From the NCBI GenBank assembly GCA_911728435.2, contig OU452199.1, positions 7,078,860 through 7,142,859 of the forward strand: a stretch of 64,000 nt of DNA. Reading direction: 5' to 3'. Position numbers and translations under genes: made by a program. Below, in pieces: positions 33,026 through 45,480 of this stretch; position 1 is the stretch's first letter, and every line of letters begins with the position of its first letter. The stretch is from Apoderus coryli. Taxonomy: Eukaryota; Arthropoda; Insecta; Coleoptera; Attelabidae. The notes below the pieces were generated by a model. That model was not told where the DNA came from and did no database searches. It saw nothing but the letters and a program-made list of their open reading frames with translations.

Positions 33026-33304
33026 ATTATGACACACGGTATACTGATTCATAATGTGTGGTGTTTAGATTGGTTAAACGAACTGGTACAATTTTTGAAT
33101 CTATGACTTGCCCTGAAAAACTATAAAAATAAATGAACGAAACGTCGAAGCAAATGCCAGCAATAATATCCAAGGAAAATGCAAGCCCTCGGTAAACAAC
33201 AAAGGTCAAATTATTCAGTCATCTCGGGACTTTTGAGACACCCGTAATTAGAAGAAATGTCGTTTGGTTACTTAAATGGTTTTATAGATATTTGTCTGGA
33301 TATA

Positions 33305-34545
33305 CAGGGTTCATAATAGACTACCATTTTAACATTTGAATTAAATTTTTTTTAGTTTCGTTAACAAACTTTTTATTTTCCTAATTACAGCTAACTCTTT
33401 GGGATTTATGATATCTTATAAATATTTGGCTAATTTAATTCTAACTTTTAAAAATCACTTCTAAATGACCTCTACCAACTTCAACACATTTCACACATTC
33501 AATATTAGATAAAAAGTGGTTTATTACTTTCGTCTATTCCTTCAACTTCTTCACGAATTTTGACTTTCAGTTCCTCGATCGTACCTGGACGACTGGCAAA
33601 CACTTGTTTGGCTTTTTAACATCCCCACAGGAAAAAATCGGTTGCCGTTAAGTCGGGGGACCTCGAAGGCAAAGGCAAATCTCCGAATCGGGTTATATTC
33701 ATCCTCAAAAAAATAAGCGTCAATAATACCAAAAGATCCTAATCCACACCATACAACAACTTTTGAATTATGGAGGTTTTGTGTAAAGATTTCACGAGAA
33801 TTTTCATGTGACCATTATCTAAAATTCTGTTTATTGACCATGCCGTTCAAATAAAAGTTTGCTTTGTCGGTCATTAGGAGACTGTGAATTGCTCCTTGAT
33901 GTAACTCCAAAAATTCTTGACAAAATGTTAACCTTGATTGCTAAGGTGCTGTGCCATTTGGTATTTATAGGGATGAAATTTTAAATCCCTTTGAGGAATT
34001 CGATCTAAGCTTCCCTTCGATATTCCTAGGATGAGGGTTTGTCGAATAGCAAACCTTTTAGGACTTCTCCTAAACGCAATTCTAACTCGTTCAATATTTT
34101 CTGGTGTACGAATTGTTCTTCGATGTCCAGGCTTCCTCATATTTTGTACAGAACCATTTTCACGTCAATGACGAACCCATAATTGTTGTTATTAAACTGA
34201 CGCCGGAATGCACGCCTAACTTCTTCTATCGAATTGCTTCTTATGTAAGTTTCTACACAAACCACACGTTGTTGGACTGAGTAATCCATGAAAGTTCAAA
34301 TGGATGTTGAAATAATGCCTCAAAGCAAAAAAATTAAATAATTATTCATGAAAACTAACAAACTTCTCGTAGAAAAATGATGTTCCACGAAATTATTAAT
34401 TTATTTGTGACAGGTGCCTATTTGATTAATAATTTAATTAAATCCCAAAGACTACAGTAGAGAATCCCACAGAGAACAACCTATTTAGTTATCTCGTAGG
34501 AAATTTATTAATAATATAAAATGGGTAGTCTATTATGGCGAACCC
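33305..34545. mobile_element. mariner-type element with clear ends
   Basis: The terminal inverted repeats are CAGGGTTCATAATAGACTACC at the left and GGTAGTCTATTATGGCGAACC at the right. The interior encodes a decayed transposase on the minus strand. The size of about 1.24 kb is that of a full-length mariner. Confidence 0.8.
33700..34300 (-). pseudogene. mariner-type transposase, decayed
   Basis: The minus frame gives MRKPGHRRTIRTPENIERVR then IAFRRSPKRFAIRQTLILGI and LKFHPYKYQMAQHLSNQG, the N-terminal DNA-binding part of insect DUF4817-type mariner-like transposases. The frame shifts near 33,930, after which TFCQEFLELHQG, SLLMTDKANFYLNG and VNKQNF are readable. The second catalytic-region residues can be traced but not as one intact frame. 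Confidence 0.75.
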
Positions 34546-34559
34546 GGTTACATCCACTT

Positions 34560-36240
34560 TTATAACGAATTGTTATAAAAATTCTAATATAAGCTAGAAG
34601 TCTAGAGCCACCCTTCATTCTCAATAAATCCACAAATAATGTTTCTCCAAGTGTAAATATCGAGCATACCTGCAAGGGTGAGATAACGGTGTATAGAGGC
34701 ACGCCCAAATGTTGTTCAATTTGTAATCCCCCTTTCCAGTGGCGTATTCGCTTATTTTTTAGCATTAAAAAAATAGGAGTGGTGTTACTACTTGCTATCA
34801 AATTGAAATCTGAGTCAGTTTTCATGTAACTTCTGCTAGGAATATTGAGCGCTCTCAGCAGATCATTACGAAATAAAGTCATAATAATGCAAAAGCTCAC
34901 GCACTGTTCTAACTGAAGACCCAAGGGGGCAACAATAATTTCCTTGGGGTTGGGAGCACAAGTTTCACAGGGAGAACAATTCCCAAGTCTTATTTAATTA
35001 TATATTTATGTATTTTAAGCCCTAGGATGTTTTAAATTTTTCTACAAAGCTGCCTAAAAAAAAAGACAAATATACTCTATATAGTGAAAAAACAAAATGT
35101 CGACCGAAATTGAGCTACAGAGAGTTTTTCAATATACCGGGTGTCCCACCGGGAAGGGATTCGATCGAATATGGAGAAACTACACTGTGGAAGAATCTGG
35201 TGAAGTACTTAGGTCGACAGAACCAATTCGGCTAAAATGTTTTCAAGAATCTAGCACTTCCGGTTATACCGGAAATGGGTGTCAACTTCCTTATTTGAAA
35301 TACGACCCTATATAAATTATATTTTTTTTTGGATTCTCCTTGTAATTCTAAATATATTTCATGCATAATATGTTATACCTATCGCCAGCCGTTTTCGAAA
35401 TATTTGAAATTTTATGTCAAAAATGACGTTTTCAGAATAGAGAATAATAACAATTTTTTATTATATGGAAGCTTTAATAATTTAATTAATTAATATCCTA
35501 GAAGATATAGACCTACTTTAGCCGCCTACATATATTTTTTTAGTAAATATTAATAGAGGGTAAAAAGGGTAAAAAATCAAATTGAAAAAAGTGTCATAAA
35601 TCAAAATTTTTATATGGCAATTTATATTTTTTTTATTTTTTTGCATCAAAAATAAGGGCAAGTTTATGAAAGGATGTCTATCCCAAAAACTGATAGTTTT
35701 CAAAATATTGGCAATTCTACATTTTTCTATTACAATAGTGGTATGAATTTGAAATTTAATTGATTTTAGTTGGCCATGATGGCTTTAGATAGCAAATAAA
35801 TATGACACTTGAGAAAAATAATCAACAACTATGACAAATTGTAGACATTAATTAGTAGTAATAATCATGGCGGGCGTATAAATTATACTAACGAATACTA
35901 CGAGTATCTAATCAATTTGTTTATTATTATGGATATTGTGACAGTGATGTCACAAACGTGTGATACATTTTCTGCCAGGTACCCATAAAAACACATTCAA
36001 TTTCATTCAAATATTCTAGGTCTTGAAAAAATTGCATACATTTCATCATATGAAAGTACACGAGATAAACAAAATTAATAGCATAATATACATTGTAAAA
36101 AACAACTTTAACAATAAGCACTACATAACATGAATAAGTATGACGTGACGCTATTCATATATTCATCAACCGTATGCTCTTTGCTGCTTTGTGTGTCTTT
36201 GCAGAAACGCTGAAACTGTAAATTTCAAAAGTCTAACACG
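34560..36240. other. Intergenic repeats and AT-rich DNA
   Basis: Contains a 138-codon minus frame at 34,508-34,924 without recognised motifs, probably TE-derived. Near 35,135 is the phrase ACCGGGTGTCCCACCGGGAA, seen in a similar form at 62,108. Next to it lies TTGAGCTACAGAGAGTTTTT, similar to 56,770. These look like dispersed non-autonomous element ends. Nothing else was recognised. Confidence 0.4.
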
Positions 36241-36370
36241 CAATGCTCAAGGTAGAGGCAGAATACCAGATCAACAAAAAAAAGGGCGGCAGTCCCAGCC
36301 AAGAGATCCTGATATCATTCTTTTGTAATTTGATAACTCTGAAAGATGGGACTATGAAAAAAACACATCC

Positions 36371-36780
36371 TTAAAATAATACGAGATAATCTACGGAGCA
36401 CAACGACCACTCTAGAGAGTTTGACACCCAATGCGTCAACATGATCAGCCAACTAAGACAATGGTCAATAACTACACTTAGAAGAGGCACTGATTCACCT
36501 TTCATTGCATTTTTATTATTTGAAATTATTAATTGTTGGGTTTTACTATTATTTAGTTGCAGGTGATTGGCAGCAAACCAGTGTTTTAGCGTTAGTGACA
36601 ATACTAGTACCATCTGCAAACAGAGTCAATTTAACAGGGTTCATATAATTACATGAATCTTTAATGTAAAAGATAAAGAGAAGTGGTCCTAGAACTGATC
36701 CCTGTTGTACTTCATGAGACATTACTCTTACGCCAGAAGTAGAATCCTGAAAACAAACCCTTTTTTCTATTATCTTTGTA
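36371..36780 (-). pseudogene. LINE reverse transcriptase fragment
   Basis: The minus frame reads VQQGSVLGPLLFIFYIKD, then LTLFADGTSIVTNAKTL, and in an adjacent frame HWFAANHLQLNNSKTQQLI. This is the catalytic region of a non-LTR reverse transcriptase with the usual YADD altered to FADG, which would be inactive. It is truncated on both sides. Confidence 0.8.
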
Positions 36781-36789
36781 AATACAATG

Positions 36790-38390
36790 ATTATTATAGT
36801 TCTCGTTTACTCATTATATTAACCCTTATTTGTACAAAGTTAGATTTAGGTATATTAAAGGCACCTTTAACACAATGAGGATATATTTTAATCAAAACTC
36901 GGTTTAAGTTAGACAAAAGTGTAAAGTTTAAAATAAAAGTATGTTTTATTAAGTTAGTCTAAACAGCTAAATTCAGTAATTACCTAATTGGAATTGGAAT
37001 TTACGGATTCATATATCAGCCTATAAGTATCTCTCAAAAATGTTTCTAGACTACTTATATACACTTAATTTTTATATCAGAATTAAGTTCCCATGAATAT
37101 CTATCAGCATAAACTACCCACCACTCAATATAAATCTAAGGGTTTGTTTATTTTAATTTTCATGATCACTCGAGCCTAATGTGCCAACAATGAATGTTTT
37201 GACGCGTCAATATGGTATATAAAGCTGCTGATGCATAATACAAGTGAAAAGACACGAGAAGGCAGGCAGGGTGGAGCTCGCATTCAAAAATACATCTATC
37301 AGAGGGATGGGACGTGATGTCGCCCCTAAATAAGCATCATAACACAAGTCGTATTTTATCTGATTTTATGCAGTTGTATATTAATTGTGATTAAATTAAA
37401 ATAATATATTGTTTATCACTGCTTCCCATGTGTTTGGTCAGATGAAATAATTGTCTATTATTATGAAAAATTCCAATTAACAAATCTACACAAGATTGTT
37501 TAGTCTATTTCCCATTCTATTTTTTTGCTAAACTGTTTAATTTTCTAAAAGGAGGCCTTGTAATTTCAAATTCCTTTACTGCTTGCAGGTGGCTTGCAGC
37601 TGCAGCTGGTAACATTTTTGAATTTTTTTGAGATGCCTTCTGTACATGCCTCCCACATATTATGAAACATTATGTATACCGACAGATTGATTTAAAATCA
37701 TACAATCTCCATACGAGTGCACATCTCAACGCACACAGGATGACAAATCCAAAGTATAGGTAACGCCAGCAGTCATGACAGAAATATAACGCCAGCATGA
37801 GACCAATTAATCTGCAGCATTACTTACATATTTGGGTATCAGCAACCACCGTTATACATTTATTTTGCCGTCGCACACTGGGGCAACAGGGTCTTAAAGT
37901 TGGCAATAAATCAGAACCTTCACAAATGTATTTGTCTTATGACTAGTTAGTAAAATATCATTAGTTCGTAAAAAAATGTCATAACTGGCTTAACTAATAA
38001 AATAATTTAAAAAAAATATGAATAAAAGATAGGTAGATAGATATGTACAAAATATTTTACAATAACTCTGCAGAAAATACTTATAATTATAATAATTTTT
38101 AATCATACGACAAAATTTAAAAAACTAATACATAAATCGTGTTTATTATCGTTTAAATATGTGAATAACACATAAAAATTGCAATGTTTCGATGCCAAAG
38201 TTTGGAACTTCTTTAGGTGATAACTTACATAATCCATAGAATACGCTAACATTATTTGGCATCAAAACGTAATTGTTATATCGTAATAAATAAAGAAAAT
38301 ATACATACATACATTTATATACAAAAAATAAATAAATAAATACACATCAAGCTACAAGAAATCTAAATAATTTTTTTTAACAGAAGACTA
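36790..38390. other. Intergenic DNA, possible LTR-like stretch
   Basis: A TATA-type GGTATATAAAGCTGCTGATG at about 37,214 followed by a polyadenylation-like region could be a solo LTR, but no TG...CA ends, target duplication or partner copy were seen. Elsewhere nothing is recognised. Confidence 0.3.
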
Positions 38391-38393
38391 TTA

Positions 38394-40805
38394 CACAGGC
38401 CAACAAAATGAAAAAAAAAATTTGGTGCCAGAAATCTAACATCTGATTTTAGATGTTTTTAATGTGCTGATTCCAAAAATGCCACCAGATTTTTTCTATC
38501 AGCTCTAGTTTTTGAGATACACGTTACAGGTTAAATGATATATTTTTTTCTGATAAAGGACAACAAATAAAGAGATAAATATGTACTTAATCGTCAAAAT
38601 AGGAATTTCCCAGAATCTAATTAGCCAAATGGATACCTGGAATTGTCCCTGACCCAATGTTCCTATACTAGGAACTACTCAATACAATGCTCTTACTTAC
38701 TTTTATACCTGTAATTGCCTATGACCCGATCCTTCTATACCTGCTTGGCTGTACTTGATTTAGTATATTACTGAGTTTTCCCAAGTAAAGTTGTGCTATC
38801 ATTTTGTGTAAATTTTGGTCGTTTTGTAGTATCAAGACACTAAACTGAAACAATGGCATCCACAAGCAGACGTACCTGTGCAAATCATCCCGATGTTTTT
38901 TGTTATGTGTGTGGTGAATACACTTTGAAAGAGAGCAGAAAAAGGATTTCTGACTTTGTGAAAAGAGCTTATCTTGCCTATTTTGGCGTTCATTTAGGAG
39001 ATCAAGATAAATCTTGGGCCCCACATTTCATATGTAAAACATGTGTTGAACATTTGCGACAGTGGACAACTGGAAAGAGGAAGTGCCTAAAGTTTGGTGT
39101 ACCAATGGTTTGGAGAGAACCGCGGAACCATCATGACGACTGCTATTTTTGTCTCGTTAATATTAAAGGCATAAATAGAAACAATAGACACAAATGGACA
39201 TATCCTGATCTAGATTCTGCAAGAAGGCCTGTAGTGCATTCGGAAGAAATACCCGTTCCATCATTCAGCAGTCTACCCAAACTGACAGAAGATGATACAG
39301 AAACATCAACGTCTGACGAAGTTAAAAGAATTCAATCAGAAAACGACAGCGATTTTGAAGCAGATTTAGCAACTCCGCAGTGTTTCAATCAAGAAGAACT
39401 AAACGATCTTATAAGAGACCTGAATCTCTCAAAGGAATCCGCTGAATTACTTGCATCCAGATTAAAAGAAAAAAATCTACTTTGTCGAGGTACTAATATT
39501 ACATTTTATCGTAAAAGAGATAAGGATCTGCTGCCTTTTTTCACTCAGGAAAATGACTTGGTATTCTGTAACAATATAAAAGGGCTCTTAGAAAAAATGG
39601 GTTTGCCTGAATACACTCTAGATGATTGGCGCCTTTTTATTGACAGTTCAAAACGTAGTTTAAAATGTGTTCTTTTACATAACGGTAACAAATATGGCTC
39701 AATTCCTATTGGTCATTCTACTACCATGAAGGAAGAATATGAAACAATAGCATTAGTTTTGAGAAAAATTAAATACGAAGAACATCAGTGGTCAATTTGT
39801 GTTGATTTAAAAATGATTAACTTCCTCCTTGGACAGCAGAGTGGTTATACAAAATATCCTTGTTTTTTGTGCCTTTGGGACAGCAGAGCTAAAAATGAGC
39901 ACTGGGTTAACAAAAATTGGCCTTCAAGAGATGTCATGATTCAAGGAATACAAAACGTGATCAACGAACCTTTGGTTTCAAGAGAAAAAATCTTACTTCC
40001 GCCCTTGCATATCAAGCTAGGCCTAATGAAGCAATTTGTGAAGGCCTTAAATCGAGATGGAAATTGTTTTGGGTATTTGTCACGTAAATTTCCTGGCATT
40101 AGCACGGAAAAACTAAAAGCTGGTATATTTGATGGTCCTCAAATAAGGCAACTTGTTAAAGATCCACAATTCACCACATCAATGAACGAGACTGAATCTA
40201 ACGCTTGGAGTTCATTTGTTCAAGTAGTACAAAATTTTCTTGGCAATCATAAAGCAGACAATTACGTAGAATTAGTGGAAACTATGCTTTCAAATTTTAA
40301 TATTCTCGGCTGTAACATGAGTATAAAAGTTCACTACCTCCACAGCCACCTAGATCGTTTTCCAGAAAACTTAGGTGATTGTAGTGAAGAACAGGGGGAA
40401 AGATTCCACCAGGATATTAAAACTATGGAAGATCGTTATCAAGGACGATGGGATAGCCACATGATGGCGGACTACTGCTGGAGCCTTCAGCGAGACTGCC
40501 CTAGTAAACTCCATTCTAGAAAATCGTATAAAAGAAAATTTTTATGTGATTAGTGACTAATGTAATTATGTAAATTAAGTTTTTGCAATAAATACTTAAA
40601 TCCATGTGTCTTTGTTTTTTTTAACTGTCAATAGTAATATTATATATTATAACAGTTATAACGTAAATTATATACACAATTTTTTAAAAAATCTCAAAAA
40701 CTAGATCTGATAGACAAAATCTGAGAACCTTTTTACATTCTGCATCCAAAAATTACTCAGGAACAGTTAAAAAATCGCAGGCACCAAAATGTGTGTTGGC
40801 CTGTG
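38394..40805 (+). mobile_element. 2.4 kb DNA element with intact ORF and TTA target duplication
   Basis: The left end CACAGGCCAACA and the right end (complement) CACAGGCCAACA are matched, with a second matching block TTTGGTGCC and a subterminal TCTATCAG-TCTAGTTTTTGAGAT stretch in both ends. TTA flanks both sides (38,391-38,393 and 40,806-40,808). The element carries one long ORF in the middle, with about 460 bp before and 250 bp after it. CACAG-type ends with a 3-bp duplication resemble the CACTA/Mirage/Chapaev group or PIF-like TWA targeting. The sequence does not decide. Confidence 0.85.
38853..40553 (+). CDS. Putative transposase-like protein of the 2.4 kb element
   Basis: An intact 566-codon frame starts at the ATG at 38,853. 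N-terminal Cys pairs (C17/C20, C61/C64, C97/C100) suggest a zinc-binding region. A Ser/acid-rich linker follows (about 140-175). From about 230 a globular part has LFIDSSKRSLKCVL (D264), SICVDLKMINFLLG (D318) with a nearby PCFLCLWDSR Cys pair (C337/C340), and SEEQGERFHQDI (E512/E513/E516). These three acidic positions could be a DDE-type RNase H fold. That is inference, not a recognised match. Proteins of this type are repeated and mostly unnamed in arthropod and cnidarian genomes (my recollection). Intact reading frame and matched ends suggest recent activity. AATAAA follows the stop near 40,588. Confidence 0.75.
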   Translation: MASTSRRTCANHPDVFCYVCGEYTLKESRKRISDFVKRAYLAYFGVHLGDQDKSWAPHFICKTCVEHLRQWTTGKRKCLKFGVPMVWREPRNHHDDCYFCLVNIKGINRNNRHKWTYPDLDSARRPVVHSEEIPVPSFSSLPKLTEDDTETSTSDEVKRIQSENDSDFEADLATPQCFNQEELNDLIRDLNLSKESAELLASRLKEKNLLCRGTNITFYRKRDKDLLPFFTQENDLVFCNNIKGLLEKMGLPEYTLDDWRLFIDSSKRSLKCVLLHNGNKYGSIPIGHSTTMKEEYETIALVLRKIKYEEHQWSICVDLKMINFLLGQQSGYTKYPCFLCLWDSRAKNEHWVNKNWPSRDVMIQGIQNVINEPLVSREKILLPPLHIKLGLMKQFVKALNRDGNCFGYLSRKFPGISTEKLKAGIFDGPQIRQLVKDPQFTTSMNETESNAWSSFVQVVQNFLGNHKADNYVELVETMLSNFNILGCNMSIKVHYLHSHLDRFPENLGDCSEEQGERFHQDIKTMEDRYQGRWDSHMMADYCWSLQRDCPSKLHSRKSYKRKFLCD

Positions 40806-40823
40806 TTATCACTGTCCTCAAAA

Positions 40824-41663
40824 TCACTCGGGCCCAATTGTTATTTCCTGTAATACTTTTGAGGCCTGTGCTTGTCCTGTTGCTCTTAATCCCATTTGGT
40901 TAGCATAACTTAGGATTGTCACAGTTGAATCTCTTAACGCTTTTGTTTTTAATCGCTTTGTCAGCTCCGAACTGGATTCAAAAGAAATTGTTGGCCGGCC
41001 ACGTTTCTTCTCTGGTGTCTTAGATTCATCCATCTTTTTAAAGGAAATAGAGACATCTAGTCATTCACCAATATTTTTAAGGAATTTTTCTTCCATTTTA
41101 AATGCTTTTATCCAACGCGCTTTACATTGAGATTTAAAATGAGAATAATTCCTTAGATAAAAATGATTCTTCAATAAAGTTTTATTACATTTTATTCGTT
41201 TCTTAAGCTCTTCTTTTAAAAAACTAAATTGGTCATCAATTTCACACTTTTGAGAACTTCTCATAATATTAAGAAGTCCTCTTCTTGTTATAAACATAGT
41301 ATTGGAACGCGTTCCTGAAATAAAACAAAGATATCTAATTTAATTGGTAATATAGGTATACCGTAATAAATTATTATTTACGTTTACCTTTAAAAAATCA
41401 AATAGAGACGAGAAGTGCAAATAAGTGCACCAAAATCAAGTGGCGTTGAAAAGTGCCAACAATATTGATTACAAAAATAATTAAAATTAAACCCTGGACT
41501 GCCTTGGAACATAACTAATAGCCTTTATATTTCTCAGAATTTTTAAAAATTTTAAAATATTACCTTACTTTTGCTTGAACCCATATTTATAAACTTATAT
41601 TAACTAATATATACTTTTATACTGATTTATATAACAACACATACCTGAACTTGAAGGTTCCAT
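40824..41663 (-). pseudogene. TE-type gene, two exons, interrupted by TGA
   Basis: The minus strand exon 41,663-41,645 (MEPSSSG) splices to 41,314-40,824. The joined frame continues TRSNTMFITRRGLLNIMRSS..., has an in-frame TGA at 41,058-41,060 just after KFLKNIGE, and then resumes LDVSISFKKMDESKTPEKKR and GRPTISFESSSELTKRLKTK. It ends GPE before the 2.4 kb element. The Arg-rich RGRPTISF segment and the R/K-rich, T-rich stretch are like the N-terminal part of unnamed repeated proteins. No function is claimed. The end is close to the neighbouring element, so truncation by that insertion is possible. Confidence 0.6.
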
Positions 41664-41669
41664 TTCCAA

Positions 41670-42752
41670 AGTTTCATAAAATTGAGATAATCTAAATTAA
41701 GCACAACACAAAAATAGGTTAAAATTTACACAGTCACAATTTACGTAAGATATAGTCTTTGCAACCAATGAACATCGACTGAGACGTGCGACGATGAACT
41801 GAATGAGGTTAGTGACCTCACTCATTGCGTTTATTATGTCATAAGGTATCGTGCATTGATAAATAATATTGGATTATGTGTATTTGGTATTTAATTTTTT
41901 GCCAACTTTTTGGGTTTGTGGCCCCACTGTGCGTCGCGATTTTACTTTTATAAATTTCTTTAAACATCTGTGGGGGTTCAAACGCCCATTATTGGCGACT
42001 TTATTCATATCACTTTTTTTATTACTAATATAACTTTTCGCTAAATCTCTTTTTAAAAACCAAATTTGTGGTGATGCAGTTGCCTAATAGGCTTTTTATT
42101 AATATAAAACCGGTCGTGTGTCGATTGCCACGCGACTTTCTCACCCTTCGTAAAAAACGTGCTGGGAACCACCTAGAGCGACTTTCATATTCATTAGGGT
42201 TTAACTTTTTTATGTTTATTGTTAGACTGAGAATTTCCTATTTTTATATTTTAACACAAAACATATTATATATGTTATTTCGTTTTTTTTTTGTGGTGTG
42301 TCTAACAATTTTTCTTTTGATTTTTCCTGTAAATAGAGTCAAAAAATGATTTCGCGCTAAAGCTGTAAATTAAAGTTACTGGTGCTTTTATTTTTATCTC
42401 TATAATCCGATCTTTTATGGTGCTTGAGCCTCAATTAATTTGGATGAGAAGATTAAAAGAGCGTGTCGCACAAATTAGATTTTTGGTTATATATTTTTCA
42501 GGGTTGCTTCCGAATATTTCCCACGGAACGATTACAGAAATAATAAAAACTAAAAACTATCTATTGTTGTGTAGAATAATAAAATATTATAAATATAATA
42601 ATAACAGGAAAATATACCAAGAAGTTAACTTATTCTACTAGGAAAAATCTATTTTTATTGCACAAGAAAGTGTTCTTTAAATTGATAAACCTTTCCCAAG
42701 AATGTTTAATATCTTCCCTATGGGGGTTATGGTAAAACCGTTGAGACGTTAA
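41670..42752. other. Intergenic DNA, nothing recognised
   Basis: Frames at 42,068 and 42,417 have no recognisable motif or splice support. Confidence 0.35.
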
Positions 42753-45075
42753 CAGTGGCAACTCGTAGGTAATTTAATTAGGCAAGCACTAATATAAAAA
42801 TGTAGGTATATGAAGAAAATTGCTCCGTAGGTGAAAATTTTTTAGATTGGCATGGTCAAGCGCCTTCGATGAAAAGTAGAACATTATCAAGGTAAAAAAG
42901 AACCCGTATTTTAAGGGTTTCGTAAGGTAAATCTTTATTTTTTTTGTTTTTTTTTTATGTTTATATTTTTTGTTTTTATTTTTATATTTTTTTTGTTCAA
43001 AATTTTATCGCCTTAAGCTATGCGTTTTACATTTTCTTATACTCATATATTAACTAGAATAGAAAAATGAATGGTTTTTATAAATCAATTCAAATCGTCG
43101 ATTTTTACTCCCGCAAAATGATTTATTACTTGATCATGAAATTCTGAACCTAACTGTAAAACTTTCAAAAGGCCGCTTTCGATTGGTATTAAACCCAAGT
43201 TGCTTAAACGAGATTCTTCGCAGAAGCAACTGGAATACAAAGTATTAAATTACATAATTTAAAAATTTCTGGCAAAGCAATAACTTAGGTATTAGGAAAA
43301 ATAATCCTATTACTTATAAACTACGGGATGCCAAAGGGCTTGATATGAAGAGTAGGCATTATTACCACCGATGTTGTTTTTATCATAAAATAATTAAATC
43401 GAAGACACCTGATTACTTGTATAATAAGATTACCTTTCGCACTGATGTTTATAACCTTAACTTGCGACATAGGGGGAGGCTAACTCCGCCTGCACATAGG
43501 ACAGGAATGTTTGAAAGGTCCTTCACATATGACGTTGCTAAATTGTATAATGCTTTGGATCATGAGTTGCGGAGTTGTTCTGATGTCGTTTTCAAAAGGA
43601 AATTAATAGCAAGCTTGTTACACCAAATTAGATGATTGTGTTAAGATATATTTTTTGTTTATTGTTTAAGAGCCCACATTTTTGAACAATGTGCCTACTT
43701 ATATTTGTTTCATAAGGTGTATAATGTTGTCAAAGCAAATGAATATGATTGTTTATTTTATTGTTATTGTTATTAGAGTTATTATTATTTACAAGGATAA
43801 GTGTTAAGACAGACAACCAATGTATTACATTGTTTGGCTGCATTCAGGCCTTTTCAACATGACATGATTTTTGTAATTGTGCTTCATATTGAATAAAGAT
43901 TATTATTATTATTATTATTATAATAACTAAATTGTTATGAACAAAAAACTGTAAAACTTCTGATAATTTGGAGCAATTTTTAAACATTTCAACATCGGAA
44001 TATATTACTCTTTCATTTTCTAATCTATTAAAATAGAGCAACCGTGCCTGCTTGGGTTGAATATAACTATTGTATTTGCGTTTAAATAGGTTCCATATTA
44101 ACGAAAATTAATAGATTTCAGTTTGATTTTGTTGTTTTTGACATTTTCTTACACTAGTATACTTCTATAGAAATTTATGAGACATATTTATAACACTAAA
44201 CAAATAAAATACCTAGGTACCTATCCTTTATAGCAGTGGTCGCCAACCTTCTCAATGTATTGAGCATCTTCGGTAATTGTAGAATGTACAGTGAGCTACC
44301 TACCTACGCGAAGAAAGCCAACCAAAAAGAAATACTACACAGTTGATTTCCACATAACTTAACACTTAACTAATACAACACATAGGTACTGATAAAGATA
44401 AAATAATGAACAAAATATAACACAAATGCGAAGCGAAGCTTAGGTATAATTGAGTTTAGTGATTATTTTTTGGATTTTTCAATATGTTGGGAGCTACCAG
44501 AATTCTCCTCGCGAGCTACCAGTGCTACCTGTCTATTGTTATTTTACAAAAATCCATGACATCTCTAAAATTTATACTTTTTTGATAAATCTGATTTGGT
44601 ATGAAAACTTATAAACCCTACATTTTATTTCCTGCTGTTAGGGAATTTTTGTAAATTGTCCAATACAATCTTATATGCAATAATATGCGTGTATATTAAT
44701 AGGAAGCAGGCAAGTGGCTAGGTGCCTGCGTTTAGTTTAGACTGAGCGGTTGAAGGTTAACAGTAGAGGTATACAGTTCATTCTAAACTACATGCGGGAT
44801 GGGTATGACATTATCACTGCTATATTTCTATTGTGAGCAGTGGCGTCTCATTGATGCGCCTAATAGGAACTCAAACTCTTTAATCACAGAGTGACGATGC
44901 GGTAGTAGTAGTGAGATGTGAGATTAATATAACAAATAACTAAAAGTAGAGCAGTTTTCACATTAAAAAAATAATAGTAGATACATAGAATAATTAGGTA
45001 CTATTATAAAAATGTCCCTGAAATCAAATCTGAGCAGGCACTGCCTGCCTTGCCTGCCCTGACGAGCCGCCACTG
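42753..45075. mobile_element. hAT-type element, 8-bp target duplication, with nested LINE
   Basis: The left end CAGTGGCAACTCGTAGGTAA and right end CCTGACGAGCCGCCACTG are the same family as at 16,019-17,063. The flanks are GACGTTAA (42,745-42,752) and AACGTTAA (45,076-45,083), an 8-bp duplication with one mismatch, which is the hAT size. The interior has no transposase. A LINE 3' fragment is inserted at about 43,290-43,925. Confidence 0.8.
43290..43925 (+). pseudogene. LINE 3' fragment nested in the hAT-type element
   Basis: A 96-codon frame reads RHYYHRCCFYHKIIKSKTPD, DYLYNKITFRTDVYNLNLRH and KLYNALDHELR, the LINE ORF2 C-terminus, followed by a GAATAAAGATTATTATTATT tail. The rest of the LINE is missing. 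Confidence 0.75.
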
Positions 45076-45287
45076 AACGTTAAGATGGAAAGTAATACTT
45101 TGGCATCGAGTATTTTCGAAAAGTTTGGAACGAAAAATTAATTTGGCGAATACTCCAAGAAATCTAACTCGTTGATTATTATTATTTTGATCATTTTGAG
45201 CAATAAAAATAGATTTCTCGTAGAAGAATATGTTAACTACTTAGTATATAATTTCTTTTTGAGTAGTTATGGACTACATAGACGTAG

Positions 45288-45480
45288 ATGCTGGCGCCTG
45301 ACAGTCAATGACCGTGGTTCGGACTCCACGCCAAACTGTACTGTTTTTGAAAGGGTCCGTTCGATATAAGTCCCCGGATTCACTGCAGCCTCATGGGCTT
45401 ATTGTGAAATAGGTCCATATAAACACTGGCTGTATGTCCAATCTATGACAAGAAGCCAATAAAACAAAAAACAAAAAAGT
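45288..45480 (+). repeat. SINE-like repeat with A-rich tail
   Basis: A degenerate box B (GGTTCGGACTCCACG) follows a box A-like GATGCTGGCGCCTGAC, then a body ending in CAATAAAACAAAAAACAAAA. A tRNA-derived SINE is the simplest reading. Confidence 0.5.

Noticed and set aside
37150..37440. Solo LTR
   Set aside because: A TATA-like sequence and A-rich region are present, but no defined TG...CA ends, target duplication or second copy.
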